64,000 nt of DNA from Watersipora subatra (Eukaryota; Bryozoa; Gymnolaemata; Cheilostomatida; Watersiporidae): positions 30,066,558 to 30,130,557 of the forward strand of contig NC_088714.1 of assembly GCF_963576615.1 (NCBI RefSeq), in the 5' to 3' direction. This document shows positions 11,661 to 22,658 of this stretch, one piece after another. The notes under the pieces are model-generated. The model was not told the DNA's origin. It did no database searches and worked only from the letters and a program-made list of their open reading frames with translations. The number at the start of each line of letters is the position of its first letter. Positions within the stretch are counted from its first letter, which is position 1. A program made the translations under genes and the position numbers.

Positions 11661-13543
11661 TGCATGTACTTTTCGAGTAGATCCAATAGATTTTTTACAT
11701 ATAATCTTCAAAAGCTCTCTTCGAAATTCAAATCTTTTTTCAGCATATACATTTCTTGTGCGAAAGCCTTTAGCTCCTTTAGAGTAATAGACTGTCATCT
11801 TCAGTTCCTCGTCACTATCTTTAATAAATAATTATATAATAATTAAAATTTAAAGCCAGTTATCAATTGTGTTATTATAATCTCTGCATAAATTTATCTT
11901 TAACGTTGTACAAGCTGTAAAAGTTGTATCCTTGCTGAAGAGTAGTATAATCCATGTATAATTTTATTGCAGATACAGCTTACCAGTCAGAGCTTCTCTT
12001 CCCACAATCGCGTTGTGATCTATCACTGCTAGTTTAATTCTTGTAAAATATCCTGGGGGATCAAAGTCTATTCGCTTTGGTGCTTAACTTAATATGAGGC
12101 TGTGGAGGTTTTCTAAAGCACCCGTGTGTTGACCATGGTTCAACAGAGTGAACAGATGCAATGTGTTTAGCAGTCTCGCTTGCCCTAATGCATCACAAAG
12201 GACTTTGTGCCCTGCACTTCCTGGAATTAACCATTTCACCTTTCTTTCCAGTTCTCTGTAAACATCAAATTATTCGTTGTTATTTTTCAAGATATTATAA
12301 ATCTGCAAAGTTTTTGTTTATTCAAATAGGCCAACCAGCTGCAGAATATTTAACCATTTGTACAATTTCTGTTTACTATTATGCAACAAATGACTACATA
12401 TTCTTATATCACAAACCAAAGGCATTCCAAGTGATCTATAAATTATTATATTACACATCTCCCTGTGCTTTGATATTTCTGAATATATTATTAGATTCAA
12501 CATACAGCTTTCATGCCAACATTTGGTAATATATATAATATATTATATATATAAACATAATATATTTTTTCATCACTCATGGATCAATTGGTTCATGAGA
12601 GCACTGGATGAACTTGTGTCCTGGAAAGCTCCTGTGAATATTAGCGACATGGTTTGTATACTTGCATGGGATGATTGCTAAAATTATAGAAGAATAAATA
12701 AATGCCAACACAAACAACAACAAACTGAGGCCTAATTTAAATCTGCAATTTATTATTATATAATTAGATTGTAAAAATTAGGTTTTCTTTTGATGAAACA
12801 GCGTTACAAAACAACACAAATACTACAAATATAATCATGCGGGCTAATCACTTCAAGTGATCTGTAAAGCCTATATTAGTAATGGTAGCATGAATATGAC
12901 AATAATAATGGAATCCAAATTATATAATAATATTAGTCATATATTTTATGAACAATTAGAGCATTTCTGACAATTCAGACCGAACAGAAAATTTAAATTC
13001 CCTTACTAACTTTTACTCAGTTAACCAAGTTAATTCAAGTGAATCAGGTTAACATCAAACATAGCCTATGCAACTCAGCCTGAGTCTCATTGTCACCCAG
13101 TCATATCAAATCATTTCTTTGTACTAATGTACAGTACTACATATTTTGACTTATTATATTTATTAATTTATATTATAAAATAACTATATTTCTTATTAAT
13201 ATTTATTTAAAATTCTTCATAAATTACTTACAGCTGAGGTTGTCCTGTTTGACGATGCTCTCTTGCTGTATGGTACAACACTATTAAGGAATGGAACCTC
13301 TCCCTCTTTTACTCTTAATCTTGTAGTTGTCCCAAATTGCCCCGAATAAAACTGGCTCTTATGGAAGTGCCTAATGCACACGACCGCACTAGCAGGTAGT
13401 CAGCGAAAAGTTAACTCGGCACGTTTTGCCTTAGACGGTCATATTTTTGTTAAATTTGGCTACCGAAAGACAGGAACTCTAAAAAAGGTTATGCTACGAC
13501 TTCTAGTGTCAGATTCACAACTAGCAAAACGACATCTACCCAT
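11661..13543 (-). pseudogene. Kolobok THAP-domain transposase, decayed
   Basis: Minus-strand exons with plausible splice sites: 13,543-13,232 (start MGRCRFASC, later VVCIRHFHKSQFYSGQF and VPFL, the C-C...C-x2-H and AVPF-like pattern of a THAP DNA-binding domain, donor gtaagt); 12,677-12,577 (FPGHKFIQCSHEPID); 12,255-11,984 (VKWLIPGSAGHKVL, HTGALENLHSLIL, PKRIDFDPPGYFTRIKLAV, donor gtaagc); and 11,818-11,661 (YYSKGAKGFRTRNVYAEKRF, donor gtaagt). The order and the HTGxLExxHSLxLxYxPKR type block are typical of Kolobok-like transposases, which cut and paste at TTAA. The THAP exon changes frame more than once, and a stop (agt taa gca) replaces the expected tyrosine before APKR. Exons between 12.7 and 13.2 kb are not resolved. 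Confidence 0.78.
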
Positions 13544-13805
13544 CGTAATTAACTGCCTGTGGTTGAAAGAAAATAAAATGCGTTGAATTACTAACGAATA
13601 AGTAAAGAAATTGTTACCGGAAATGGCTTTATTAAGACTCAGTGATGGTCCGACGTAAATGCACCAAAATATATTTTCAACTTTGAACTTGCTAAACTAG
13701 TAAAAATATCTGCTAAAATTTTGGTTTCTCGTTCAATTAACATAGTATCATGCATTACCAATCATATAAAACGATGTTAAAATTATGTGTTTACTTTCAC
13801 TTTAA

Positions 13806-16400
13806 GGAATTTGAAATTCTAGTTAGAAACTTTTCAGGGAAAAGATAGGTACTCTTAGGTCTGACGGTGGAGGCGAGTATATGTCAAACGAGTTCAATAG
13901 CTATTTAAAGACACTAGGAATTCGTCACAAAGTAACATCAGCCTACTCTCCAGAACAAAATGGTGTGGCAGAAAGGCTCAATCGTACACTTGGTGAATCT
14001 GCTCAAACTATGATGTCTCATGCAAAACTCTCAAAAGAATACTGGGCTGAAGCAGTTGCTACAGCGGTATATGTTAGGAATCGTCTTCCCACTAAATCAC
14101 ACAATGGCAACATAACTCCTTACGAAAAATGGTAAGGACGGAAACCAGATGTTAGGCATTTACGAGTGTTTGGATGCGCAGCCTATGCCCATATCCCGGA
14201 TCAAAAGAGGCAAAAGTAAGATATCAAAGCGGATAAATTACGCTTTAATGGATACAGTATCACATCGAAAGCTCATAAATTGTTCAACGAGCAAACTAGG
14301 AAGGTTATCGTTAGACGTGATGTTGTATTTAATGAGTCAGACTTCGGGAGTCAGATAAAGATATCATCAAGTAATGTACCAGTAGCCACTGTAGATGTTG
14401 TTGTGCCTGCACCCCAAGAAGCTAACAAGGACACTATACACGAAATCGTTGAAGAGCCGAGGCGATCTAATCGTGTCCGAAGAGCCCCTGTACGTTACGG
14501 CATAGACGAATATGCTGATCAAACATCACAAATTTCTCATACCGCATATCAAGCCTGTCAAATTATTGAACCACAAACATTTGAGCAAGCAAGAGGGAGT
14601 TCTGAGGCTAAGGAGTGGCTGTCTGCTGCTAATTCTGAATACCAATCTCTAATAGAAAATGATACATGGGACCTTGTACCATTACCTCCAGGTAGAACGC
14701 CAATAGGATATAAATGGCTGTTTAAAACCAAACTCGCTGCTGATGGGACTGTAGACAGGTTTAAGGGACATTTAGTCGCCAAAGGATATGCACAAAAGGC
14801 TAGAATAGATTATGAAGAAACATTTGCACCAGTGGTCAAATTCACATCTATTCGTACGCTGTTGGCATATGCTTTACAGCATATGAGTATATGCAAAATG
14901 AGTATACATCAGATGGATGTTGTCACTACATTCTTGAACAGAGTACTGAAAGAGGATATCTATATGACTCAACCTAAAGGATTCATTGAACCACAACAGG
15001 CCGACCTAGTATGCAAACTTCACAAATCGCTGTATGGACTTAAGCAATCACCAAGATGTTGGAACACTGCCTTGGATGAATATCTCAAATCAATCAATTT
15101 CAGACAATCTGGCACAGATTCCTGTGTTTGTGTTTGAGATAATGATAGTGTTAAAACAATTATAGCTGTGTATGTTGATGATCTCATTATCATGAGTGAC
15201 ACTGAACAAGAGATGAGCTTGGTCAAACAAAATTTGGCAACACTTTTCAAAATGAAAGATCTTGGAAAGTTGCATTACTGCTTGGGCATCAACATTAAAC
15301 AAGAGGAGGAAACTCTTAGTTTACATCAAAATCACTATAGTTTACAGATTCTAAAACGATTTGGCATGGAAGACGCAAAACCGGTGTCAACACCAGTCGA
15401 TGTGAATGTTAAGCTCATAAAGGATGATGGTGTTAGCAAGCCTGTGCAACCGGAGAGCTACCAAGCTATGGTGGAAAGTCTCTTATATTTAACTATAGCA
15501 ACTCGTCCAGACATTTCTCATGCAGTGGGAGCAGTCTATAAATACTGTGCGACCCCAACAGAAGCTCATCTATCAGCAGCAAAGCGCATATTACGCTAGC
15601 TCAAGGGATCACTCGACATCAGAATCACATATCACCGATCTAGTAATAACAAAGTGTTTGGCTACACTGACGCTAACTGGGCAGGAGATCTGGACAATCG
15701 ACACTCTACACCTGGAAGCATATTCTTACTATCTGGTGCGCCGATCAGCTGGTTAAGCAAAAAGCAAAGCATGGTAGCAGTGTCTACGGCTGAATCTGAA
15801 TATATTTTACTTTTCCATGGTACTAAAGAAGCAATGTAGCTGAATAAACTCATCACCGACATTGGTCTATCAGCGTCTGCTGAACCAACCAAGATGATGG
15901 TTGACATTCAAGCCCCCATAAAAATCGCACAAAATTCTAATGAACATGGCCGCATAAAACATATAGACATCAAATTTCACTTCACGAGAGAAGCTGTAGT
16001 AAACAAGAAGATTAGTTTAGAGTATTGCCCTACGGATAGTATGGTAGCTGACATCCTGACTAAACCGATACCACGTGAGAGATTCACAAAATTACTAAAT
16101 CTGATGGGACTTACTTGATATTACAAAACCAGTAACCTGGTGGGAGTGTTGAAATATTATTGTCCCTTTTTGTCAAGCTTTTCATAGCTTATTTCTAGTG
16201 TAATGTAATTATAGCTTACTGGCTTATGTGGTTTGTTTTGCTCTTCTTCTAGCTTGGCTTGCCAGCTGTTAATAATACTTGTTATGGTGTGATTAAAAGG
16301 TTGGTAACTCCTGTTGTAGCTGTCATATTGAACTGATATGAAAAATATACTGTCTCAACGTTCGCTATAGTAATTTATGTTTCAGCTATAAAACATAAAC
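13806..16400 (+). mobile_element. Ty1/copia LTR retrotransposon fossil, 5'-truncated
   Basis: The 3' part of a copia-type pol is present. In order it has the integrase core (DGGGEYMSNEF, SPEQNGVAERLNRTL), the reverse transcriptase (WKYK-type GYKWLFKTKL, YVDDLIIMS) and RNase H (GYTDANWAGD, ADILTKPIP). A purine-rich tract and a tgttgaaatattattg start of a 3' LTR follow at 16,147. The copy begins abruptly inside the integrase at the right end of the Kolobok element; gag, protease and the 5' LTR are absent. It is broken in about four places besides the truncation, so it is an old inactive copy. The end coordinate is approximate because there is no 5' LTR to compare. Confidence 0.88.
16147..16370 (+). 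repeat. probable 3' LTR of the copia fossil
   Basis: It starts with TG (tgttgaaatattattgtccc) directly after a polypurine tract ending ggtgggag, the expected order for a Ty1/copia 3' end. The right boundary is a guess, placed where the sequence loses character before the minisatellite at 16,432. Confidence 0.6.
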
Positions 16401-16431
16401 AAACAACAACTTTTAAGTGCTTAGATTAATG

Positions 16432-16537
16432 AGCCTCTACTAACCGCTGACTACTAACAGTTGACTACTAACCGCTAATTGTTAACTGCTAACTGTTAAC
16501 TACTAACTGTTAACTACTAACTGTTAACTACTAACTT
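16432..16537. repeat. minisatellite of gttaactactaact type
   Basis: About seven degenerate 14-bp units (gttaactactaact). The same repeat resumes at about 17,445-17,495 on the other side of the foldback element, so that element landed inside this array. Confidence 0.8.
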
Positions 16538-16541
16538 TTAA

Positions 16542-17440
16542 AGGTTGACTTGCAACAAAATTCACATTACAGTTATTTGATATCAACAGATTCACCATGT
16601 CTTACTCTGCTGTGTTGAAGGTGCAAAATATGTAGAAATGTGATTACAAGCTCAAAAACGAACAGTTAATTGCAGCCATCACGAAAACGCCATAGATTGG
16701 AATCCATTTTCAAAACAGCTCAAATGAGACGTAGTTGAACGATATGGCTTCTGTTCACACTTTCATGCAACCTCATTCGTCGAAATATTTTCACAAATAT
16801 ACTTCACGCATTCCATAAAACCATGTCTATTGTCCTTACGCGTCTATTTCATCTTCATTGTAAAGCTGCCATTTGAGCACTGATATCTCAAAACCTACCG
16901 TAAAAATTCGTTTAATCTTTTAACATTAGCTCGAAGAAATGCATATCATCCTTTGCTGAACACGAGGAGCCTGTTGGTCACCTGTGATAGTCGAAAAATG
17001 CTGCAGAAACCGTTCACGCGATTTGACAGAAAGTATGGGTCACATTATCAGATAACGACTAGATGATTAGACCAGGCTGAAACGATAATGCAAAGTAGCA
17101 AGCATTTATATTTGATACGGTCTTTTCGGTAGAACCCAAAGTGTTTGTCATAAATTAGTGTTACGAGACATTTTATATCGAGTTTTTTATTGGCCTTTAA
17201 GTTCATGTGATAACATCACGTGTCAAAACAATAAACCAAATTGTTGGAGTACGTCAGCCAAATAAGAGATTCCAAACTCCGGCGGTTTTGTGGTGGCTGC
17301 GATTAACTGTTCGCTTTTGGGCTTTTAAGAACTTGTAATCACATTTTCACATACTTTGCACCTACAACACAGCAGAGTAAGCCATGGTGAATCTTTTGAT
17401 ACTAAATACCTGTAATGTGAATTTTGTTGCAAGTAGACCT
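16542..17440. mobile_element. TTAA-flanked foldback MITE, copy 1
   Basis: TTAA at 16,538-16,541 and 17,441-17,444 flank an element whose ends are aggttgacttgcaacaaaat and its near inverse complement. The inverted arms extend for roughly 180 bp each (ttactctgctgtgtt, gattaactgttcg landmarks). 899 bp, no coding capacity. The TTAA target and AGG terminus suggest a non-autonomous Kolobok- or piggyBac-like family; Kolobok is favoured only by analogy with the neighbour at 9,856-13,801. Confidence 0.85.
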
Positions 17441-17574
17441 TTAACTATATGTACTAACTTTTAATTACTAACTGATAACTACTAACCGCTATAACTCTAG
17501 CTTAAAAGAGCTTGCGTCAATTAAAAATATATTTTGTTAGTTATAAGCTACATGTATACAACTCATAAGTACAC

Positions 17575-17757
17575 TGTGTTTGGTGTGTGCGTGTGAGTGC
17601 GCGTATGTAGTGTGTGTGTGGTGTGTGAGTTGTGTCTGTGTTTGTCTATTTCTGTGCGTGCGTGTGTGTGTGCGTGTGTGCGTGTGTGCGTGCGTGTGTG
17701 CGTGTGTGTATGTCTGTCTGTGTGTGTGTCTGTCTATCTGTGTGTGTGCGCGTGTGC
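17575..17757. repeat. (TG)n / (TGTGCG)n microsatellite
   Basis: Simple-sequence tract. The open frames that cross it in all three plus frames are an artefact of its composition. Confidence 0.95.
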
Positions 17758-17864
17758 GTTATTTCATCAATTAGTAGAAATCTAACATTAAGCAAAAAGG
17801 AAGCTATAGTTACGATATTGATTAAATGAAAAAAATAAATGAAAGCTTAATTCCTACTCGTTAA

Positions 17865-18742
17865 AGGTTGACTTGCAACAAAATTCACAATACAGGTATT
17901 TAGTATCAAAAAATTCACCATGGCTTACTCTGCTGTGTTGTAGGTGCAAAATATGTGGAAATGTGATTACAAATTCGTAAAAGCTAAAAAACGAACAGTT
18001 AATCGCAGCCACACGAGGCCGCCCTAGTTTGGATTCTCTTTCCAAAATGACTCAAATGTGACATAATTGTGAAAAATGGTTTCTGTTTACACTTTCATGC
18101 AACCTTATTCATCGAAATATTTTCACAAATATACTTCACGCATTCAAAAAAACCATGTCTATTGTTCTTACGTGTCTGTTTTATCGTCATTGTAGATGCT
18201 GTCACTTTTAGCAGTGATATCTTGTAACTTGCGTAAAAATTCATTTAATTTTTCAGCCTTACCTCGAAGGAGTACATATCATTTTCTAATAATCATGACG
18301 AGCCTGTTGGTTGCCTGTGATAATCGAAAATTGCTGCAAAAATTATTTGCGAAGTATTGGGTCACATGATCAGATTACGACTTGCCAATTAGACCAGGCC
18401 GAAACAAAACTGTAAAGTAGCGAGCATTTATATTTGATACGGGGTCTTCGGTAACAACCCGAAGTGTTTGTCATAAACTAGTGCTACGATAAGTTTTGTA
18501 TTGAGCTTTTTATTGGCCTTTCAATTCACGTGAGAACATCATGTGACAAGACAAAAACCAAATTTCATGGATACGTCATCAAAATAAAGAGATTCCAATC
18601 TACAGCGGCTTTTCGTTTTTGAGCTTTTAAGAGCTTGTAATCACTTTTCCACACGTTTGGCACCTACAACACAACAGAGTAAGACATGGTGAATCTTTTG
18701 ATACCAAATAACTGTAATGGGAATTTTGTTGCAAGTCAACCT
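17865..18742. mobile_element. TTAA-flanked foldback MITE, copy 2
   Basis: TTAA at 17,861-17,864 and 18,743-18,746. The ends are the same as copy 1 (aggttgacttgcaac), the length is 878 bp, and the interior aligns with copy 1 throughout with scattered differences. The two copies lie about 420 bp apart in the same orientation. Confidence 0.87.
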
Positions 18743-18749
18743 TTAAGGC

Positions 18750-20175
18750 ATGATGAGACCCCCCATGCACAGTAGCACTGCAGCTAGTTGAGGCGCTGGG
18801 ACCACAGGAGCTGGCATATTTTGGCTGATAAGTTGAAGCATTTGGCATAATTTATCAATGTTTGAATAGTAGGTCTTGATTAATCTAAGCTTAAAAAATT
18901 GCTCTTAACATTTTCTACAAAGCTATTAAACGCTGAAATTTTGTGTAAGTCTATTGGAAGACTGTTCCATTGTGATGGAACTTTGTACTCAATTGTTTTT
19001 GACCAGAAGTAGTACAAAATATTCGTAATGGTAAATTGGTTTTCAAGAATCTAGTATGATAGTGTGAATTTTTTTACTTGGTAATCAGCTGAATAAAATT
19101 TTAAATGCATCATCAAAAGAATTTTATACTGGTAAAGTTTATCAACAGGCAACACAAACAGCTGAACAAACAGGGACTGAGGTGAAGTCGGTGTTGGTTT
19201 ATCAAAGATTATGGGCATTAGATACTTTTGTGATATTAATGGTTTTTTTAAATAACAAAAAGCAGTTCTCTATGACTCCATACAGCCACTAATTTTAGAG
19301 TTAATATAGATGTGTTGTAGAGTAATTTCATAACACTTCTGGGTAAAAATTTAGAGCCTTTACTAATCAGGCTCGACATACATGTAGATCCTATCTGCTT
19401 AATTGACTTATCAATATGGGCATCCCATACCAGGTATCTGTCCAAATGAATTTCTAAGAATTTGATCGAAGATGTCTCCTGAAGCTCTAAATCAAATAAT
19501 TTTATCATTTTTTCTAATTTAATTTTGTTTTGATAATTTTGCATTATAATGTACATTGTTTTGTCCATATTTGCAGTTGATTTATTTGTATTACACCATT
19601 GCCCATTTTTTTAAAGTTCATTATTAACTATATTTATGTCATTATTTAAATTGCTAAACCTAAAATATAAACTTGTATCGTCAGTATACATAACAGGTTT
19701 TAAATGATTAGTAGACAATGCAAGATGATTAATAAGTATATTAAGAATAAAGTTGGATTCAGAATAGAACCCTGAGGAATGCCACAATTTATACTTGACA
19801 GCTAGATTTATAGTTTTCAATAAATTTTACCTGTTTTCTATATTCTAAGTAATCTTTTATTCAGTAAATAGAAAACAATGAAAAGTGCATATATTTTAAT
19901 TTGTGAATGAGTATCTGGAGGTCCATAGTGTCACACATCCTATTAAAATCACGAAGTGCTGCTCTGACATGGTTCATTGCAGATAAAACTATTAGTAAGT
20001 TCAATTAATGCTTGGCTAGTACTTCAATTTTTTGGAAACCAAATTGTTGTGTTGTAAGAATGTTATTTCTTAAATATTGGAATATTTGCATATTGGCAAC
20101 TTTCTCAAAAATTTTATTAAAAACTGGCATGTAGATATTGGTCTGTAACTTGATAAAAGCTTTGCTGAAACCTTT
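18750..20175 (-). mobile_element. decayed LINE (reverse transcriptase region), minus strand
   Basis: On the minus strand, going from high to low coordinates, there are: FNKIFEKV and QQFGFQK (about 20,130-20,030); MYTDDTSLYF, the YxDD catalytic motif of reverse transcriptase (about 19,690); KFLEIHLDRYLVWDAHIDK and SKFLPRSVMKLLYNT (about 19,460-19,310); and the C-terminal WNSLPIDL block (about 18,960). These match Jockey/CR1-like non-LTR polymerases; the clade is not resolved. Several frame changes and stops interrupt it. The endonuclease is missing and the 5' side is truncated or deleted. It ends next to the TTAA of the foldback element at 18,743. Confidence 0.8.
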
Positions 20176-20237
20176 TTAAAGGTGCGCAAAAAGTTTCACA
20201 ATAATGCAATCTGACTGTCTCGCCTTATAAATTAAGT

Positions 20238-20609
20238 TTATCTCATTTGATGCGGTGAATTATTGTTGAGTTCTTCAGCAATCTTCTCCACGGCCTCATT
20301 CAGATTTGTTTCAGAACGACACAGAATTTGAATCATTACAAGCTGTTTTGGACGAGCTTGGAATTCTAGAGCTTTAACTGTCTCATTTATGATTGCATTG
20401 GATCTCAAAGTCTCTACATCAGTTTTAACTGAATCTAATTCTCCATAGATGTAATTCAAGCACTTGATTAACTCCTGCTCTGTTTTTAAGCTTTGCAGAC
20501 ATAAATCAAAGCTGTCTGGATGCTTGACAATCAAATCTAACTTTTCGTGCGCAGAAGCACAACTGTCTGTAGCTTTCTTACCGATTTGTTCTCCTTTCCT
20601 TCTAGTCAT
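20238..20609 (-). CDS. possible LINE ORF1-like fragment or unknown coiled-coil protein
   Basis: An open frame of 123 codons on the minus strand (MTRRKGEQIGKKATDSC start). It has heptad-like Leu/Ile/Val spacing (SLKTEQELIKCLNYIYGELD) and an acidic C-terminal helix (EAVEKIAEELN). Its position directly upstream of the LINE reverse transcriptase, on the same strand, suggests a LINE ORF1 remnant from which the endonuclease part has been deleted. No zinc knuckle or RRM is visible. It could also be chance open sequence. Confidence 0.4.
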   Translation of the reverse strand: MTRRKGEQIGKKATDSCASAHEKLDLIVKHPDSFDLCLQSLKTEQELIKCLNYIYGELDSVKTDVETLRSNAIINETVKALEFQARPKQLVMIQILCRSETNLNEAVEKIAEELNNNSPHQMR

Positions 20610-20871
20610 ATTAGCAAATGAGAAAACTTACCCAGTTTGGGGGTGGCTCATAGGAATTATTCCTCCTCTCCTCTGTTGAGACAGTTTAGTAATACAGGAA
20701 TAAATAGTTGGCTTCTAATAGCTTGTAATCTGAAGGCTGTGAGTTTGAATGTATATGTATACAAGAACAACAAAAGACCACAAAAATACAACCTGTCACG
20801 CCAACAGCCAACTGTGCTACCTTGCTATGTGTCTGGTGTGCCAAACAGTGATATGTAATGGAAATTCCTCT

Positions 20872-21803
20872 TATTCATTTAAGCCTAGCACACATACATC
20901 AACTCATTTAAACCTAGCACACATACATCAACTCATTTAAACCTAGCAAACATACATCAACTCATTTAAACCTAGCACACATACATCAACTCATTTAAAC
21001 CTAGCAAACATACATCAACTCATTTAAACCTAGCACACATACATCAACTCATTTAAACCTAGCACACATACATCAACTCATTTAAACCTAGCAAACATAC
21101 ATCAACTCATTTAAACCTAGCACACAAACATCAACCCGTTTAAACCGAGCACACATACATCAACCCATTTAAACCTAGCACACATACATCAACTCATTTA
21201 AACCTAGCACACATACTCAACTCATTTAAACCTAGCACACATACATCAACTCATTTAAACCTAGCAAACATACATAAACTCATTTAAACCTAGCACACAA
21301 ACATCAACCCATTTAAACCTAGCACACATACATCAACTCATTTAAACCTAGCACACATGCATCAACTCATTTAAACCTAGCAAACATACATCAACTCATT
21401 TAAACCTAGCACACATACATCAACTCATTTAAACCTAGCAAACATACATCAACTCATTTAAACCTAGCACACAAACATCAACTCATTAAAACCTATCACA
21501 CATAAATCAACTCATTTAAACCTAGCACACATACATCAACTCATTTAAACCTAGCACACATACATCAACTCATTTAAACCGAGCACACATACATCAACTC
21601 CTTTAAACTTTGCAAACATACATCAACTCATTTAAACCTAGCACACATACATCAACTCATTTAAACCTAGCACACATACATCAACTCATTTAAACCTAAC
21701 ACACATACATCAACTCATTTAAACCTTGCACACATACATCAACTCATTTAAACCTAGCACACATACATCAACTCATTTAAACCTAGCACACATACATCAA
21801 CTC
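20872..21803. repeat. 29-bp minisatellite, about 32 units
   Basis: The unit is aactcatttaaacctagcac followed by acatacatc, period 29 bp. The commonest variants are cacacatacatc and caaacatacatc, interspersed and not blocked. Every unit carries the 8-mer tttaaacc. No coding role is apparent. Confidence 0.95.
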
Positions 21804-22039
21804 CATATGATTACTTAAAAGGCTAAATGGTCAGTTAAAACAAACTCAGCTATCACTGCTCCAAAATAATAAGGAAAACCTGAGAGAACTGTAAAACCTA
21901 AAATTTGGTTGGCTTTTTGATGAAACAATTGTAGATATCTAATTGTTTCTTTGATAACAAATATGCAATTATGAGTTGTTTTCTTTTTTATTGTAACCCA
22001 CACCATAGAGAATTGACAACCCTTTCTTTTACATAATCA
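21804..22039. other. unassigned AT-rich spacer
   Basis: Nothing recognisable lies between the 29-bp array and the P450 downstream segment. Confidence 0.4.
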
Positions 22040-22658
22040 CTAAGTTAGGTCACGAATTACTGCTTAAATTTAGTGTTGCATATGAAGATTGCAACTATTC
22101 CTAGAGACATAATAGCTACATATGATAAAGCATGACCTCTTATGATAATTCTTGACAACAGTTTGGATCGTAATAGGCCAACAATGCATTATAACAGATG
22201 TACTGACTGCAGCAATGAACCGATGACATAATGTATTTATTTTTCAAGTTCTTTTAGACGTCGTTATATTTTTAGTTGGTGATTACTATACTTATACTCA
22301 GCATAATCTTTCATAAAAGTAAATTATAAAAAGTGCCAGTAGTACTAAGATAGCTTTAATTACAAGTAGTAATATGATCGTAAGCTCAAGTTTAAACAAA
22401 AGTCAATAATAATAAGAAATTATGATGACAACAATATTCCTAGATGTGCCGATGCTGAGGTTGAAGCATAACTTAAATATAAATCTGACAGCAAGCAAAA
22501 ACCTGGTAAATATTTACCTAATATTCTTCCAAGTTCATCCCTAACATAAAAAATATTACATATAGGTTAGAGTATAAGAAATATATATTAACCGTCTCAT
22601 TTTCTAAAAAATAACATACCAATGCTTGAGCAATAACTGTCATATACATACATATATC
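22040..22658 (-). repeat. P450 3'-flanking segment, source of the E-F copies
   Basis: Directly downstream of the P450 stop codon on the minus strand. Its reverse complement matches 9,157-9,700 and 2,396-3,124. Because the coding last exon is copied too (8,998-9,156), the homology crosses the gene boundary. The simplest reading is that the gene's 3' end was duplicated into the repeat cluster, or the reverse. Confidence 0.68.

Larger units (their letters stand above)
9856..13801. mobile_element. Kolobok-superfamily DNA transposon carrying a P2X7-like gene
   Basis: Seen: TTAA at 9,852-9,855 and 13,802-13,805. The left end is agggaaagtaaacacaattt, and the right end read inwards is agtgaaagtaaacacataat. 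This gives a near-perfect terminal inverted repeat of about 20 bp and an element of 3,946 bp. Known: Kolobok elements duplicate TTAA and encode THAP-domain transposases. Inside, minus-strand exons match that transposase type (THAP domain, then the HTGALENLHSL block) and a plus-strand gene has a P2X7-like domain. The transposase reading frame is interrupted, so the copy is not autonomous. The two outer flanks come from different repeats (module D on the left, copia on the right). Confidence 0.85.

Noticed and set aside
12566-12680. Plus-strand frame SWINWFMRALDELVSWK
   Set aside because: The opposite strand here reads a recognised Kolobok transposase block (FPGHKFIQCSHEPID) with splice sites, so the plus frame is a shadow.
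17580-17829. Open frames in all plus frames across the TG-rich tract
   Set aside because: Pure simple-sequence translation (Cys/Val repeats) with no protein family and no splice context.
20872-21803. CRISPR-like array
   Set aside because: Units are contiguous without distinct spacers and the DNA is eukaryotic; it is a minisatellite. The same holds for the 40-bp array at 7,236-8,221.
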